Source of the DNA: Topomyia yanbarensis
Lineage: Eukaryota; Arthropoda; Insecta; Diptera; Culicidae
DNA: 64,000 nt
Assembly (NCBI RefSeq): GCF_030247195.1
Contig: NC_080671.1
Span: 12,601,343-12,665,342 of the forward strand
Direction of reading: 5' to 3'
The translations under genes were made by a program, and so were the position numbers. Positions within the stretch are counted from its first letter, which is position 1. Each line of letters starts with the position of its first letter. Shown piece by piece: positions 46,583 to 58,886 of this stretch. The notes beneath the pieces are model-generated. The model saw nothing but the letters and a program-made list of their open reading frames with translations. It searched no databases and was not told where the DNA came from.

Positions 46583-48399
46583 TCCTGTCGTTTCCCAAAA
46601 CTGGAGGAGTGCGCCCACTTCCACTACGAACGCGTACAGCTGGGTAAACTATCCGTCCGGTTGGTGGCGGACGAGAAAAATGACTCCCAGCTGGGACCGC
46701 AGAGTGGCCAAAGCTCGCTGCTTGCTAGTACCGATCTGAGTAGCTCTCAAACAGCCGGCAGCGGTGGTAGAAACAACTGGTTCATTATCCGCATAACGGC
46801 TGGTCGGTCTGACTCTTTCATGATAAAGCGATCCTTTGAGAATATGTGTTTTCTGGATGAGATGCTTCACCGGTGCGTGTACGATCGGAGGGTGAGTGAG
46901 CTGGAAAATTTGAAGGAGATGGACGTGTCGGACAAGGGCGATGACGAGCTAGAAGCGTTGGTGGGATTGTACTTGAGCCGGCTGTCGATGATCGCTTCGG
47001 ATGCTATGACGTGTGGGCCCGTGTTGACTTGGTTGCAGATTGACAACAAAGGCCGTAGATTGCCGGTGGCAGATGAACAAACGATGAAGTGTATCAATAC
47101 ACCAGCCGTCGGGGCAGCTTACGGAGTGAGGAGATATGTGGCACAGGCCTGTGATGAGATTTCAATCGAAGTGGGCGATATGATTTCCGTTATCGATATG
47201 CCAAGTCCGGCGGAATCGATTTGGTGGCGCGGCAAGAAAAGTCACTTGCAGAAAAATCAGTACGAGGTGGGCTTCTTTCCACAGAGCTGTGTGGCAACGA
47301 TTGGCGATAAGGTTCCTCGGCATATGCCTTTCCCTGCTCCACTGGTAGGGTCCTTGGCTGTGTCTCCGACGAAACCAGTTCTTCGAAAACACGGTAAACT
47401 GATAGCTTTCTTCCGAAGCTTTATCCTATCGAGGCCTTCCAGACGACGACTGAAGCAAAGCGGAATTTACAGAGAGCGAGTATTTTCTTGTGACTTGGGA
47501 GAACATCTGCTCAACAGCGGACAAGACATTCCAATGGTTTTGAAATGTTGCGCGGAATTTATCGAGGAGTACGGAATAGTGGATGGAATTTATCGACTGT
47601 CGGGAATTACCTCCAATATACAGAAGCTAAGGCGTGCCTTCGACGAAGAACGCATTCCGGACCTAACACATCCCGAGATTAAACAGGACATTCATGCCGT
47701 TAGTTCCTTGCTTAAGATGTACTTTCGTGAACTGCCAAATCCACTGTGTACCTATCAGCTGTACGACCACTTTGTGGAGGCGATCCAAACGCGGCCGGAC
47801 GCTCCTACCGATCTCAAACTTCGGCTGATCCGACAGACTGTTCAAAAACTGCCACCCCCTCACTATCGGACACTGAAGTATCTAGCGACACATTTGTTTA
47901 AAATTGCTCGAGCCTCGACTAGCACCGGTATGACCGAGCGTAACATTGCCATCGTGTGGGCACCGAATCTGCTACGCTCACCGGCACTGGAATCTGGAGG
48001 TGTAGCTGCTCTACGGGGTGTTGGTGTTCAAGCTGTAGTCACGGAATACCTGATCAGTAACTGTGAGCGGATCTTCGATGACAATGCGGATGATTTCGGC
48101 AGTCACTATATAGAATCTCAGCCGAATTCTTTAAGCGATTCCAACAGCATTCATAACCATGGTGGACTTGATCAGGAGCTGTCGATATCGATGGAAAGAC
48201 CGAAAAGCTTAAGCGTGGGTGGTGCAAAACTGTTGAGCCTAGAGGAGGCCCGCATCAGGCGTAATTGCATGGAGAATAGCGAAAAGACTATCCCCATCAA
48301 TATCACAAACCCTTCGACGCACATTGGTTCATACATCGAAGTCGGGGGCGGACCCTCGAGTTTGCCGGACAAGTATCACACAGTGTTACCGGTGCCGAG
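46583..48399 (+). CDS. CdGAPr: RhoGAP (CdGAPr-like), coding exon 2: PX-like, SH3 and RhoGAP domains, residues 94-699
   Basis: Holds all the folded domains. A PX-like region (about residues 106-243, FHYERVQLGKLSVRL .. WLQID) with a Ser/Gly-rich insertion should bind membrane lipid. An SH3 domain (about 272-333, YVAQACDEISIEVGD .. WWRGK .. VGFFPQSCV) binds Pro-rich partners. A RhoGAP domain (about 393-591) carries the catalytic arginine finger in GIYRLSG (R431), K471 in LLKMYFRELPNPL and N555 in WAPNLLR. All key residues are present, so it should be active. Domain order PX-SH3-RhoGAP is that of CdGAPr and ARHGAP32/33. Acceptor TACTTGCAG (46582), donor GTAATA (48400), phase 2. Reading through the donor gives a stop at 48401-48403. 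Confidence 0.96.
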
Positions 48400-48461
48400 G
48401 TAATAAAATAACGTACTGTTTTAAATAACTTGTTAATTTGAGTTTTGTTATTTTCACCTAG

Positions 48462-48700
48462 AAGCTGGAATAAGCGAAAATCGCACTCTTCGTGGAAGTC
48501 TATATTTACGAGGCAACCGCGGCAATCTAACAGTAACCAGGATATTAAAGAGTACAGCAATGCGTCGACTCCCACATCGAAAGAACCACCGCTAATTGTC
48601 GCCAATGGAAGAGCGGTTATTGAGGAACGTGTGAAACCAGAACAGAATGGTGAACTAAAGGAAAGTAATAGCGGTCTGCTGCAAGATAAGTTAACTAAGA
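48462..48700 (+). CDS. CdGAPr: RhoGAP coding exon 3, residues 699-779
   Basis: A 62-bp intron (48400-48461, ends TTTTCACCTAG) precedes it. It completes an Arg codon and reads SWNKRKSHSSWKSIFTR, a basic stretch, then a polar, probably disordered segment to LQDKLTK. Donor GTATGT at 48701. Frame and phase agree with both neighbours. Confidence 0.88.
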
Positions 48701-48762
48701 GTATGTGTTGCTAACATTTTGTCGTAAAATAGAGAGATAGTCATAATCGTTCTATGTTTTAG

Positions 48763-49031
48763 GTGTAGACCTTTTCGACGGCAAGTCACTCACCATAGAA
48801 TCCTGCGCTCGGTCCAACTCGGTCGATAGCTTACGAACCACCGGACACAGCCGATCGGTTTCGCACGATTCGTACTTCGATTTGCTACAGTCGCCGCTGC
48901 GAGGAGGTGTAGTTACATGCCCTAGCCGAGAGCTGTCCGAGTTGGGACTAAACTTTGACCGGGAAGAACCTGAAATGCGCATCTTTTCCGAGAGTGAGAG
49001 TTTGGTTAGTAGTCCGAAAGTAGCGAAAGAG
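48763..49031 (+). CDS. CdGAPr: RhoGAP coding exon 4, residues 779-868
   Basis: Acceptor CTATGTTTTAG (48762) after a 62-bp intron; donor GTGAGT at 49032; ends on a complete GAG codon. Codes SVDLFDGKSLTIESC .. SHDSYFDLLQSPL .. FDREEPEMRIFSESESL: acidic and Ser-rich, with a Tyr in a plausible signalling context. No folded domain. Confidence 0.88.
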
Positions 49032-49092
49032 GTGAGTTTATCTAAATATACTAATGGTTCGTTTGAAACTGAGAATGAATTTTACATTTTAG

Positions 49093-49631
49093 TCGGTTCG
49101 TCGAACGCTTCGAGCACGTCCTGAAGAATATACCAGCGGAGGCAACAGTGTTAATCCCAGCCCCAAGAAGCAGCCCCGTCTGAACATTCAAAGTCCTACC
49201 GAAGCTGGTAAGCAGCAGCAATGGATGGTTGCGACAGCCGGCTCCGGATCGCTGAATCAAGACGAAAGTCTCTGCAAACGCTACAAGCTGGAAGATCAGC
49301 TCAGTGATATTCAGTACATCGATTGTAACACCCCGGAGCACAATGTGTCTAGTGCAGGATCTTCGCTGAATAACAATACGATTTTTACCAGTGCCCAGGT
49401 GCACAAACCGCCTCTACAAGAGGATTCCGACGGAGAGAATGAGCTGATCGGAGTTAGAAACTCCTATCCTGGGCCGCAGTATAGCTACGTGAAGTATGAC
49501 TCGCCCATCAAAGAAACCCGGTTCAGTTATCCGGGATCCAGTGCCAAAAATAGGGAGACCAAGGAGCAAGCGATGAGCGTGGATGGACGGCAACAGTTGG
49601 TGCATAAGAATGGATCATCGCTGTATGAGAG
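49093..49631 (+). CDS. CdGAPr: RhoGAP coding exon 5, residues 869-1048
   Basis: Acceptor TTTACATTTTAG (49092) after a 61-bp intron; donor GTATCT at 49632, a weaker but usable site. Codes SVRRTLRARPEEYTSGG, a Pro/Ser-rich middle, then QYSYVKYDSPIKETRFSYPG with several Tyr residues. The open frame runs three codons past the donor to TAG, so splicing is needed to continue. Confidence 0.86.
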
Positions 49632-49965
49632 GTATCTATAGAAGGCAATTTCCATCAGCAATTTATTTAGAATGTTAGCTTAGTGTTGTCCTTTTAATGG
49701 ATATTTCATCGTTCCATATTTTGCCCAAATAGATCAGCCTTTCTCATCATGCATGAGGCTTCTAGCCCTGTCTAAAATGAAATCATTCTTTTTCAAACGA
49801 TTGCGGTTGGTTGTGGTCATCTTAATAGCATTCATTATTGACGAAAGTAAAACCAACCACAACCGACCGCAGCCGCGTCCATTTGTGAATCCTCGTTCAT
49901 CTCGCTGTTACTCGATCACCTTTCTTTATCTTTCCCCCTTTTTCCATCAGTTTTATTCTATGCAG

Positions 49966-52845
49966 CCAGGCGTCGAAACCGCCCAAATATCCGGGCCGTT
50001 ACAGTTACTATCAACCTAGCAGCGGAGCAGGCGGAGGTGATGACCATGAGATCGGTGCATCCGGTGACAAGGGTGAGAGTCGTCGGGATGAATCGTTGCA
50101 GGTGGTTCCTAGGAGCTGCTCGGAAAATGTTCTAAGGAAAAGCGAAACCCAGAAGAGTAAGCTGAGTGCCGTTACACCCCAGTCGCCGGTTCAAAGTCCC
50201 TGCTATTCGCTGCTGCTCGGATCGACTAGTTCGGACAATAGCAGTAATTTGAACACCCCGGTTTATGATATGGATGTTTCGGCACTATTGGGTCAGCAAC
50301 AGCAGCCGCTAGAGAAAACCAAAGATGACTCGGAACAGAGAGATATCAAGGCACTGAAAAGAGAGCTTTCGTTGGATCTTAGCGAAGCCGGAGTGAAGAT
50401 AGTTGCAGGGAAGCTGATGTCAGCGAAGAAACTGTCTTCCCCGAACACCCCGTTGAATTTCGCTTCGGATAATACAACTACCAATACGACTACGACCACT
50501 AGTCAATCTATGACACCGAGCGAATACTGCTACCAAAACCTCAATCCGGAGCTTTCCCCGGGGGAACTGGCTTCGTTTGCACAGAAGGTAGCTCCCTCCA
50601 ATAACAAACCGGGGACGCCGATTAAGGCCACCATCAACATAACTTACAATGTGCGATCACCTGTCAGAAAGGAACAAGAAGACAGCATATTCCGGTCGCC
50701 TGCTCATTCCGTTGGTTCACTAACGCCAACTTCGCCGAAAAAATTGGAACATGAGATAGCACCAACCAAAGCTGATGATGATTTGCTGGAAGAGGAAGAG
50801 TACCAACGGGAGAGGAGAAGTATCTATGAGAATGTGCTGGTAGCTCCCGTGGAATCACAGACGGGTAGAGAATCCGCTGCAGCCAAGCGATTGCTGGAGA
50901 CTAACTTTGATGAAACCATGGTTTACGAACAAGTCAAGTTCTATAAGAACGCTGTCTCCGAAGTAAATCACTTGTTGGACGACGAGGAAGTAGAGGGACA
51001 ATCGAAGCAAATGCCAGAGCTGGAAGCGTCCTCCAAGCTGTTAGATTTGTCCATCAACGAGGATGAAGTGAAAGTACCTGAACTAGTCTCGTTTGAGGAA
51101 AAATCTAAAGTAAAGCTGAAAATACAAGAGGATGAAGATGAAGAGGAGGAAGAGGAAGAAGACGAGGAAGAGAACACAGACGGTATTAACAATAATAAGC
51201 TAGATTCTAGACTTGGTACAGATTCGTCCCATTCCGAGGTGAAGGAAAAAGTAGATTTCATATTGACTAGCAAGAGCGAAGAAGAAAGTGACGATGTTCC
51301 GATGTCGGATGTGAACGACGATAGTCTCGAATTTGATAACACGGACATATCGCTGTACGAAAATGTGGAATTGCGGAAAAAGCCCTGCGCGCCAGTATAC
51401 GAGAACATGATCCCTGGGCCAATCACGCCAACTTGTTCTACGCTTAAATCCACTACCGATGACGAATTTTCTTCCCTTTGTGCAGATCGGAGTGATATGG
51501 ATAATGAGATGGAATACCGCATTGAAATTCCTCCTAAAATAGAACTGAAACATTCGACCAACAGCGTCAGTGTTAAACAGCTAGCAACCAAGTTCGAAAC
51601 TAGTCCTGTGGATGCACATCCACCATTCGATTTCCAGCAGCAATCCAAACTTAATAACAACAGGGGAAGCGTTGGTCCGGTGGTAACCATTCGGAACAAA
51701 TCCGCCAAAGACTACCAGAACCTTACCAACATAACGCGCAGTCTGGACGAGAATGCTTTTATCCGTGAGTTTGGTAGCGCCCGGAAATTGGAAAGTTTCA
51801 ACAAAAGCATTCAACAGATCCCCGAGATCGACAACATTCTCAATGAGAACAATCCAAACCGGCGAAAATCGCTGGACTTCACCAGACCAAAGAGCCTAAA
51901 TCCACCGAAAAAGCTACCCTCGCTGGTCGGGGAAGGTATCGAGAATGTGAAGGATGGTGGACCAGCCCCTCACGATTGCTGTCGGCCGCAGCAGCAAAAA
52001 TCTTCCCCTCCCGCCGATCTCAAGCTGGACCTATCCACCAAGATCGAAGACACCAAAGAAGCCCGGGCGTACAACGTGCGGATCACACCAACTACCGAGA
52101 ACCGAATTTCTCTGGTTCAGTACAACTATGATAATCGAATTAACCGACGTGATTCTCAGCAGCTACAACAACAACAACAACAGCTACAGCAGGATGAAGA
52201 CCGCAACAGCATAACGAGCATTTCGAGCCTGAAAATGCTTGGCAGTTGCAAACTGGATCGCAGTCGAATAGAAAAAATCAAAGAAGAACGTCGCCATCAA
52301 CTTAGCGAAAAGTATCGCTCCGAGTCGTTCAAAGGCGAACGCACGACCGACTACAGCAAACTCAAGTCCAAATCCAAGTCCGAGCTGCGTGAATTCAAAG
52401 ACAGTGAGACGATAGACCCGGGGAAGAAATACGATTCCCTACGATTCCGTTCAAAATCTCGCGTAGAACTTTCGGACCAGCAGTACAACAGCATGGATAG
52501 CAACGGGCTGTGCTCGGCGGTTTCGCTTAACACGGTCGCACCGACCGGTGGCCGGACGCGGCGCATAAGCGACGAAAAGAACCAGAACGATTGTATCGCC
52601 TCGTCTAGTCCACCGCGGGTGCTAACCAGCACCACCGGTATTGCAAACATTCCACAGGATGCCACCATATCGCAGGTGTGTGATAGCAAGTTTGAATTCA
52701 AGACCAGGCAAAAATTTGACAAGCGAAGCGGCACCAGCAGTGGCGATTATCCGTCGATGGGCATTCCCGCCGGGGGCGTCGGACGGGAACGGGACAGTTT
52801 CAACGGTGGCACCAAGAGCTTCGTCAGAAGTGGTACCGGAACACA
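49966..52845 (+). CDS. CdGAPr: RhoGAP coding exon 6, long disordered tail, residues 1048-2008
   Basis: Acceptor TTTATTCTATGCAG (49965); completes a Ser codon from exon 5 and continues SKPPKYPGRYSYYQPSSG.. into a frame of 960 codons. The tail is low-complexity: Thr-rich near 50470-50500, an acidic run (EDEDEEEEEEEDEEE, about 51128-51173), and a Gln run (QLQQQQQQLQQ, about 52160-52193) followed by charged RSRIEKIKEERR and SKSKSELREF. It contains repeated Tyr motifs YENV (50825), YENV (51356) and YENM (51398). Such tails in this family act as docking platforms. Donor GTGAGTAC at 52846; without splicing TGA follows at once (52847). Confidence 0.93.
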
Positions 52846-53379
52846 GTGAGTACAATTTTTGTTATCGTTTTTCACTTCTTTAGAGTAGTTGAAAGTTCAC
52901 TTAGAACCCCACACTGGTAGCAGTAGAATAAGTAAAAAGCACTGAAAGGTATTATTTTTACAAGTATGAATATATTTCTCGCGCTTATTCAACTCATTAA
53001 CGAATTCAATGGCGTTGTATCTAGATATCATCATCAAATGAAAACTAAATTGCCACTTTTCTAGAGAAACGAAATGGGCGATTCAGGGATCGTCGAAAAC
53101 ATTCATTAGTCAAAAGCACCACCATCCACCAAAATTAATTATCTAGCTTGCACACAACATCGCATACGAGTTGCCATTTTAGCACAAAACGCCCGGTGCC
53201 AAGCTATAAATAGAACATTCGTCTTCGCGCTGTTTTACCGATTACCGACCGACCAAATCATTCATCTTGATGCTGTTTTCAATTTAATTAACGATAAAAT
53301 TGCTTCAACTGCACACGCTTCTAAATGTTCAGGTAAACCTAGGTCCAACAGATCATTAACCACATTTCTCATGTTTCAG

Positions 53380-53458
53380 ACGGGATCGCTTTTCGCCACA
53401 GATTTCAATCAAAGATGTCGCAGCAATGTTCGAGTCACGATCGCAAAATCAGTCGTAA
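53380..53458 (+). CDS. CdGAPr: RhoGAP last coding exon, residues 2008-2033 and stop
   Basis: Acceptor TTTCTCATGTTTCAG (53379). Joined to exon 6 in phase 2 it reads RDRFSPQISIKDVAAMFESR, then SQNQS and TAA at 53456-53458. The tidy in-frame ending and the serine/basic character like the rest of the tail support it. Skipping it would end the protein at the exon 6 stop, with a difference of only a few residues. Confidence 0.8.
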
Positions 53459-56229
53459 AATGTATAGAAGACAACAACAACAACCAGTGGCGGTGGAAGT
53501 TTCGTTGAAGAGCTTTTACATCTTTTAGAAGAGCAAATAATTCAAAAAAAACAGGATGCATCTGATATTATTCCTCCTCGTCAGAAAAGAAACCATATAG
53601 GCAGCTTGCAGAATTGTATGCTCTTGTGCTATATATTTTAATAAATTGATAACAGATGAGCCCAGTCGCAGTCAAACAAATGCAGTGAATGAGTCAAATA
53701 CAAGCCATTGAAATTAATTCTTACTATTACTACGCATAACTATCTGTAGCTAATTTACCAGACAAGAGAAGTAAAATTTACTGTAGAAAAAGTAACTGAC
53801 TTTCACAATTTACACAGCAAATGCGAATATTTATTTTATAAAATCCATTATTATGATATATAGTAGATTCCCATTTGGAGGTATAATCTTTCTATACCAT
53901 AATATGCTAGATGAAATACTCAAACTAGATTAGATATGGAAAACTGTTTAGCGAAAACAAACGCGTTTGCAAACATTTGCATTTAATGACTGCAATGATT
54001 AACAGAGGATTCAAGTTAAATGATAAAACGGTATAAAACATTAGGGAAACAATTCCTGTCTTCGTTTCACGATAATCAAAGAGCACTCGATATTGACCAC
54101 GAAAGAATGATAGAATAATATAAAACTGCAGGCTGTCGAACGATGATTTCGTATGCCGCAACAACGGAATGCAAATCGAACATAGAAAAAGAATTCATTT
54201 TGTTACAGTTTTATATGAACATATAGATTTTGGCTACTTTCAATGCCAGATTTGTAGATATTCTGAAGGGTTTTTTTTTCTAAAGATGGGCACTCAATGA
54301 GGATAATACTTTGAAAGTCGTCATACTGTACATCACACTTTAGCTAAGGTTTAGTTGTAATGTGTTTGCCTTCTTTCGATTGAGGATCAACACGTTTATT
54401 CGTTTCAAAAACGAATTCTAGTTTTTATTACTTGTTTACTGCACACATCAGTTGTTCATTTGTGTCAATTGCCAGAAAAAGAGATAAATTTTTGTTACCT
54501 TCTTATTCTGCTGCCGACGTACTGTAAAAAGTTACATAAAACCATTTTTTCACGCAATCAGATTTCAACTGCAACAATTACAGATTGCGTTAATAGGGGA
54601 TGGACCGAAAAGCACAGCCCAAGATTGACAGCCAAGTAAATAGCGAAAGTGACAATAATTTTCCATAATGTCAAAAGTCCTTATCGTAAATGCATAAAAT
54701 TAACACTAGAAAAATTTAATCGATTGTATTGCAAAATTCTCCAGTAATAGTAAACCAGAGAGTAGAACTACATAGACCCAAGAAACAAACAGTCTTCAAG
54801 AACTTTTTCCAACTTCGCTCCAATCAAGACTCTATTTGCCCTCCATCTATTGTTCGAACTGAATGATTTCAATACGTTTTTCTTCCAACTTTTGTACATA
54901 TTTACCAGCACTTATTCCTGATATGATAAAATGGAACGACGGCCAACAAGTGAACGAAGCACGACACTTTAGTCATCCTTTTGTAAATATGAGCTAAATT
55001 AGACTCACACGGACATGTTAGTCCGAAGCAGTTTAACATATACGGGAAAAAATATGACTAACAAACTGAGGCAGAAATGGTAATAACTAGTAACCAACCA
55101 CATCAGAACTTATAAAGCTACACTAAACTCGAAACTACTTGTGAACATTGATATTAATATTGCCCTAGTATTGATTATGAAATATTGTGCAAATTTTGCT
55201 GACCCATCACACACCGTTTGAGGCAAGAGAAAAACCTATGAAAATAAAAACTTTCTTGAAACAGTTAAATTCGAACGATGTTCTACTTTACCGACTGAAT
55301 CCGAAATTTCCTTCTTATGTTTAATCGCCAACGCACCGATAATGTAGAGTGAAAAGTTGAATGCCTTTATATATTCATTTATATCTAGTCCCTTTCTCAT
55401 GCGTAGTTAAATTGCATATAATTTTTCTGCAATTTTCATTAAACCTGTGACTAGACGTGTGATTTCCTCTTCCTCAACAGAAAATCAATTATTGCGGTGG
55501 TCTTCGTCTCATCATATGGCTGCCTACCGTGTTCTATTTTGAATGATGGCATTTTCATTTTTTTATAGAAAGTTGCGCGTGCGCGTTTAATTTTAGTACA
55601 TCGACGTTCACGTGATTACTCTTGTCCAAATTTATAACACCAACGCGATTATCAACTTTTGGGTGTTTACACATAGCACACATGCATAGGTATATTATTT
55701 TTTGACAGAATAGTTGCTATGTAAAATATCTCCCTTTAATAAAGTAAATTTTTGATCATTTTTTGTTCGATATGGTCCATACTTGAATTTTAGATTATTT
55801 TTTATTCCGTTATTTTGTATATTTCTTACAGATGTTGCGAAGTATCCTATCTTCGGTATAATTTTCAGATCCGTTATTCGTGATCAAAGTTATTCGTCAA
55901 ATTGTCAAAAGGAAGGGAATCATCAACAGATCCTAAATATAAAACTCATGAGTAACCCCAAGTTTGTACATGTATTTAGATGCCAGAAGATAGAACATCG
56001 GTTAATTTACTGTATTGCAATTCAATTTCCCGTAACATTTTTTTTTCTCACGAAGTAGCTTGTATGTATAAAATGAATTTTTTTCATCATTGCTAATATA
56101 CCGTGGTAACTCAAAATCCGACCGGTCTGGTAATCTGGGTGTTTACCATGAATAACTACATGTTTTATCATGAATATTAAAGTTTTGTGTCGAAAGTCAA
56201 TGGTAAAAGGCAAACAGTTGGCTCAAACA
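53459..56229 (+). other. 3' UTR of the RhoGAP gene and AT-rich intergenic DNA
   Basis: The first AATAAA after the stop is at 53640-53645 and would give a 3' UTR of about 200 bases. Further candidates, such as AATAAA near 55235, would give one of about 1.8 kb, common for such genes. No other gene is recognised up to the transposon at 56230. Confidence 0.5.
53640..53645 (+). terminator. Putative polyadenylation signal AATAAA
   Basis: Canonical hexamer 182 bases after the RhoGAP stop codon, in ATTTTAATAAATTG. Site use is unproved, and a distal signal is also possible. Confidence 0.5.
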
Positions 56230-56471
56230 GAATAGGATTACAGCGTCAGCACCGCCTTCGACTAGTATCCGTTGAGTACCAAACGTATGACGGTTGACGG
56301 ATAACGTTGTACTAAACGCTGAGTTCAAAATATTGAAAAAATTCAAAATCAACGCTACGTTCAAACCGATAGCATGCTTAAAGTAGGCGTATGTTCAATA
56401 TCAATTCAAAATATTTTGACTATCAATTGTGTTCGGATTGTGTTCGTATCAATCCGCTCTTGCTCTTGCAG

Positions 56472-56478
56472 TATAAAA
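56472..56478 (+). promoter_or_regulatory. TATA box of the MADF gene
   Basis: TATAAAA 151 bases before the MADF start codon, with a 5' UTR exon ending at a GTAAGG donor (56549) and an acceptor TTCAATTGCAG at 56614. Position and splice signals fit a compact transposon promoter. Confidence 0.6.
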
Positions 56479-56622
56479 TTGCTATGGGAAGTCGAGGTCG
56501 ACTTGTAGTTTGGTGTTGTTCCGGTCATAATCTTTCGAACCAACCAGGGTAAGGTGGAAAAATATTAATATTTGCTCTATGTTTTACAATACATTTTCAA
56601 TCTTTCAATTGCAGTATTCACG

Positions 56623-56986
56623 ATGGAAAATTTTGAGAGCAGCCTAATTGAACAAGTGAAACAATATCTCTTGCTGTATGACAAGGCTTCGCCGGATTTT
56701 AAAAATAGCGTGAGAAAAGAAAAGGTATGGCAGATCAAAGCAAAGTTAAGCATTGATGGTAAGTAGTTGATTTATTTAACAAGGCAACTAACATTTAACC
56801 GTATTAGTATATTTCATGGGAAAGAGCAAAGACAAGATGGAGGAGTTTGCGTGACCGATTTGTCAAAGAACACCGAAAGGTGGATGAACGGGCCAGATCT
56901 GGTTCGGCGGCAGTTTAAAATCCACAATGGCCCTTTTACGAGGAGCTTAAGGTGAAGATGTGTGGAAGCCACGTTGCTAGGCACCG
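56623..56986 (+). pseudogene. MADF-domain protein of the PIF/Harbinger element, premature stop
   Basis: ATG at 56623: MENFESSLIEQVKQYLLLYD, then KASPDFKNSVRKEKVWQIKA, the start of a MADF (Myb/SANT-like) DNA-binding domain. Donor GTAAGT at 56759; the frame resumes best at 56827 (after GGGAAAGAG) as KTRWRSLRDRFVKEHRKV. This gives a conserved helix and joins in phase 1. The domain is then cut by TAA at 56916-56918, beyond which NPQWPFYEELKVKM continues the typical MADF end in the same frame. In PIF-like elements this second protein is thought to bind transposon ends and aid the transposase. The single stop makes it a pseudogene unless a short form works. Confidence 0.72.
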
Positions 56987-56999
56987 ACTCGCTTGTTTA

Positions 57000-57939
57000 C
57001 ATTAGGAAGAACTGAAATCTGAAGTGTAAATTCAAACGCACAAATGAGAGTTTCCGAACATTTTCCTTTGGTCATATGTACATTGGCAGAAAATTTGAAG
57101 TTTTGTTAGTAAACGATTAAAGTTTCGAGAGTGTTTTTGCAGTGGTGTGTGAAAAAAGTGCATTTGAAAAAGTGCAATGAAAACGAGAAAAAAAGTGTTT
57201 CGAAAGGAACTCCAAGTGAAGAGGGGTGATATTTTCGCACAAAATAGGAGCTACAGATGGCATTCCGTTAAAAACTCGGATTGATTGTATAGGAAAATAT
57301 TCTAGCTTCCTTAAGTAGCAGTTTCGTGGCACACCAGCAAGGTTAGTGTGTTGAAAAACGTATTTTTATATTTGTTCATGTCAGATACATGGTTAGGCAG
57401 GGGAGAGGGGTGTGTGTGGCGTAGGAGCTATGTTGTGGCTCGCATGTATAATGTCCTTAAGTTTCTCAAAGCTCATACGGAAACTCGAGCGTAAGTATTA
57501 CTTACCTGTGCTTCTCGAATGTTAGACATGCAATTTACTTATAAATTGTGTGTACTACTAACGGCTACACGAACCTTCAACTCTGGCTTGTTACGTATTG
57601 TGGGGAATGTATGGGATACCGCAACTTTAAAAGGTACAAATGTAATGGAAAGAAAACTAGAGTTACCTTTTATTCGAAGTTTATTTCTGGCCTATTAACT
57701 GGGAGAAGCCTGATAGTTGGGTGAATAACTCCGCATAATGCTATGCCCGTATCGATGGCGTTCACACCGATGGTACTCATCGGAAGCTGGGTGAGGTCGG
57801 TACTAAACCGGGTAGCAACTTTGTCCAATGTTTTCTGAATTCGTCTGACTTTACTTTCCAATCATTTTGTTTTGGCTGACGTTACAGGCCACCTGCAGTC
57901 AGGGATCGCTTTTGTTAGGTTTTATCTTCAACTAATTTG
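57000..57939. other. Interior of the PIF/Harbinger element; no gene recognised
   Basis: Between the MADF relic and the Jockey-like ORF2. Short frames only; one of 63 codons (minus, 57861-57670) has no family I recognise. 57120-57250 is rich in GAAAAAGTG-type phrases. Confidence 0.4.
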
Positions 57940-57951
57940 CTTGCACTCGAA

Positions 57952-58882
57952 TTATGGTTTTCGCTTTTTAAGAGGACTGCATATGGTGGATCCAAGTAGG
58001 TGGGATGATGCGAATTGATTGCCAATTGCGTTGGTCTTTTCAGAGGGGGTAATAAGACGCTGGCTGTGTACTGTCAGTGGTGGAACTGGTTTAGGTTTGG
58101 ATTTCAGTACCTTGGAAACCTTCCAAAAGGGACGAGAACGGTTATCTAGGCCTTGAATAACACGTCCGAAATTTTCATTTCGAAGTGTATCCATTCGCAA
58201 CGAGATTGTTTCGGAGATATTTGAGGCTAAAAGTTTTTTGGATAGATCACCAGATCTCTGGAATTGACGCCTGTACACATTACGCAATCTAATTAAGCAA
58301 AGTGTGTGGGTATCGATTTTAACGAACTTACCCCGAACAGGAACCCTCCTCAAGCATGCCTTGTCAGCCACACCAATTGCATGGTATAGCCCCTGTATCG
58401 CTGCATCGATGTCTTCTTCCGTGGTTAGTTCCGGATTTCCCTGGAGGTTGTCATCCACTATTCAGCTGAATTGAGTCCAGTTGACATGATGGTAATCCTT
58501 CCGCATGGAGACAGAAACAGCAGCTGCACTTCCATTGACTTCGCAAAACGCTGGGAAATGGTCGGATGTGAGTTCGTTGAGCGAAACAGGTTTTGAAATT
58601 TCGGTATTGGTGATGAATATATCCAGCGTCGACGGATTCCCTGCTTGTGTTACGTACGTTGCATCGTCTGGAAACTGTACCGTGTAGTGCCCCAGTTGCG
58701 TTTGGTAGACAAGCAGGCGTCCATTTTGGTTGCATTGGTAGCTCATGCTTGGCGTTGAGGTCTCCTCCGATGATGAATTTGGTGTTGCTTCTTGAGATGA
58801 TAGTCAAATCCTTTTTGAAGTATGCGGCCATCCCATTGCTGGAGTAGCATTGGCGAGGACAATATGCAGATATCCCGATCAA
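57952..58882 (-). pseudogene. Jockey-like ORF2 fragment: endonuclease second half and linker
   Basis: Right to left: ISAYCPRQC, FKKDLTIISRSNTKFIIGGD and LNAKH (endonuclease core, 58860-58750), a shift, NGRLLVYQTQLGHYTVQFPD, GNPSTLDIFITNTEISKP, LTSDHFPAFCEV (the SDH motif, about 58580), a stop at 58460, then a linker (LRRVPVRGKF, LRNENFGRVIQGLDNRSRPF WKVSKVLKSK) ending TAA at 57952. The normal reverse transcriptase after this point is gone. Confidence 0.75.
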
Positions 58883-58886
58883 ATAC

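Noticed and set aside
50968..51708. 246-codon minus-strand frame
   Set aside because: Shadow of the RhoGAP exon 6; its Ser runs are the complement of the acidic Glu/Asp run.
57670..57861. 63-codon minus-strand frame as a possible transposase C-terminus
   Set aside because: Does not show the conserved end of Harbinger transposases or any RT motif.
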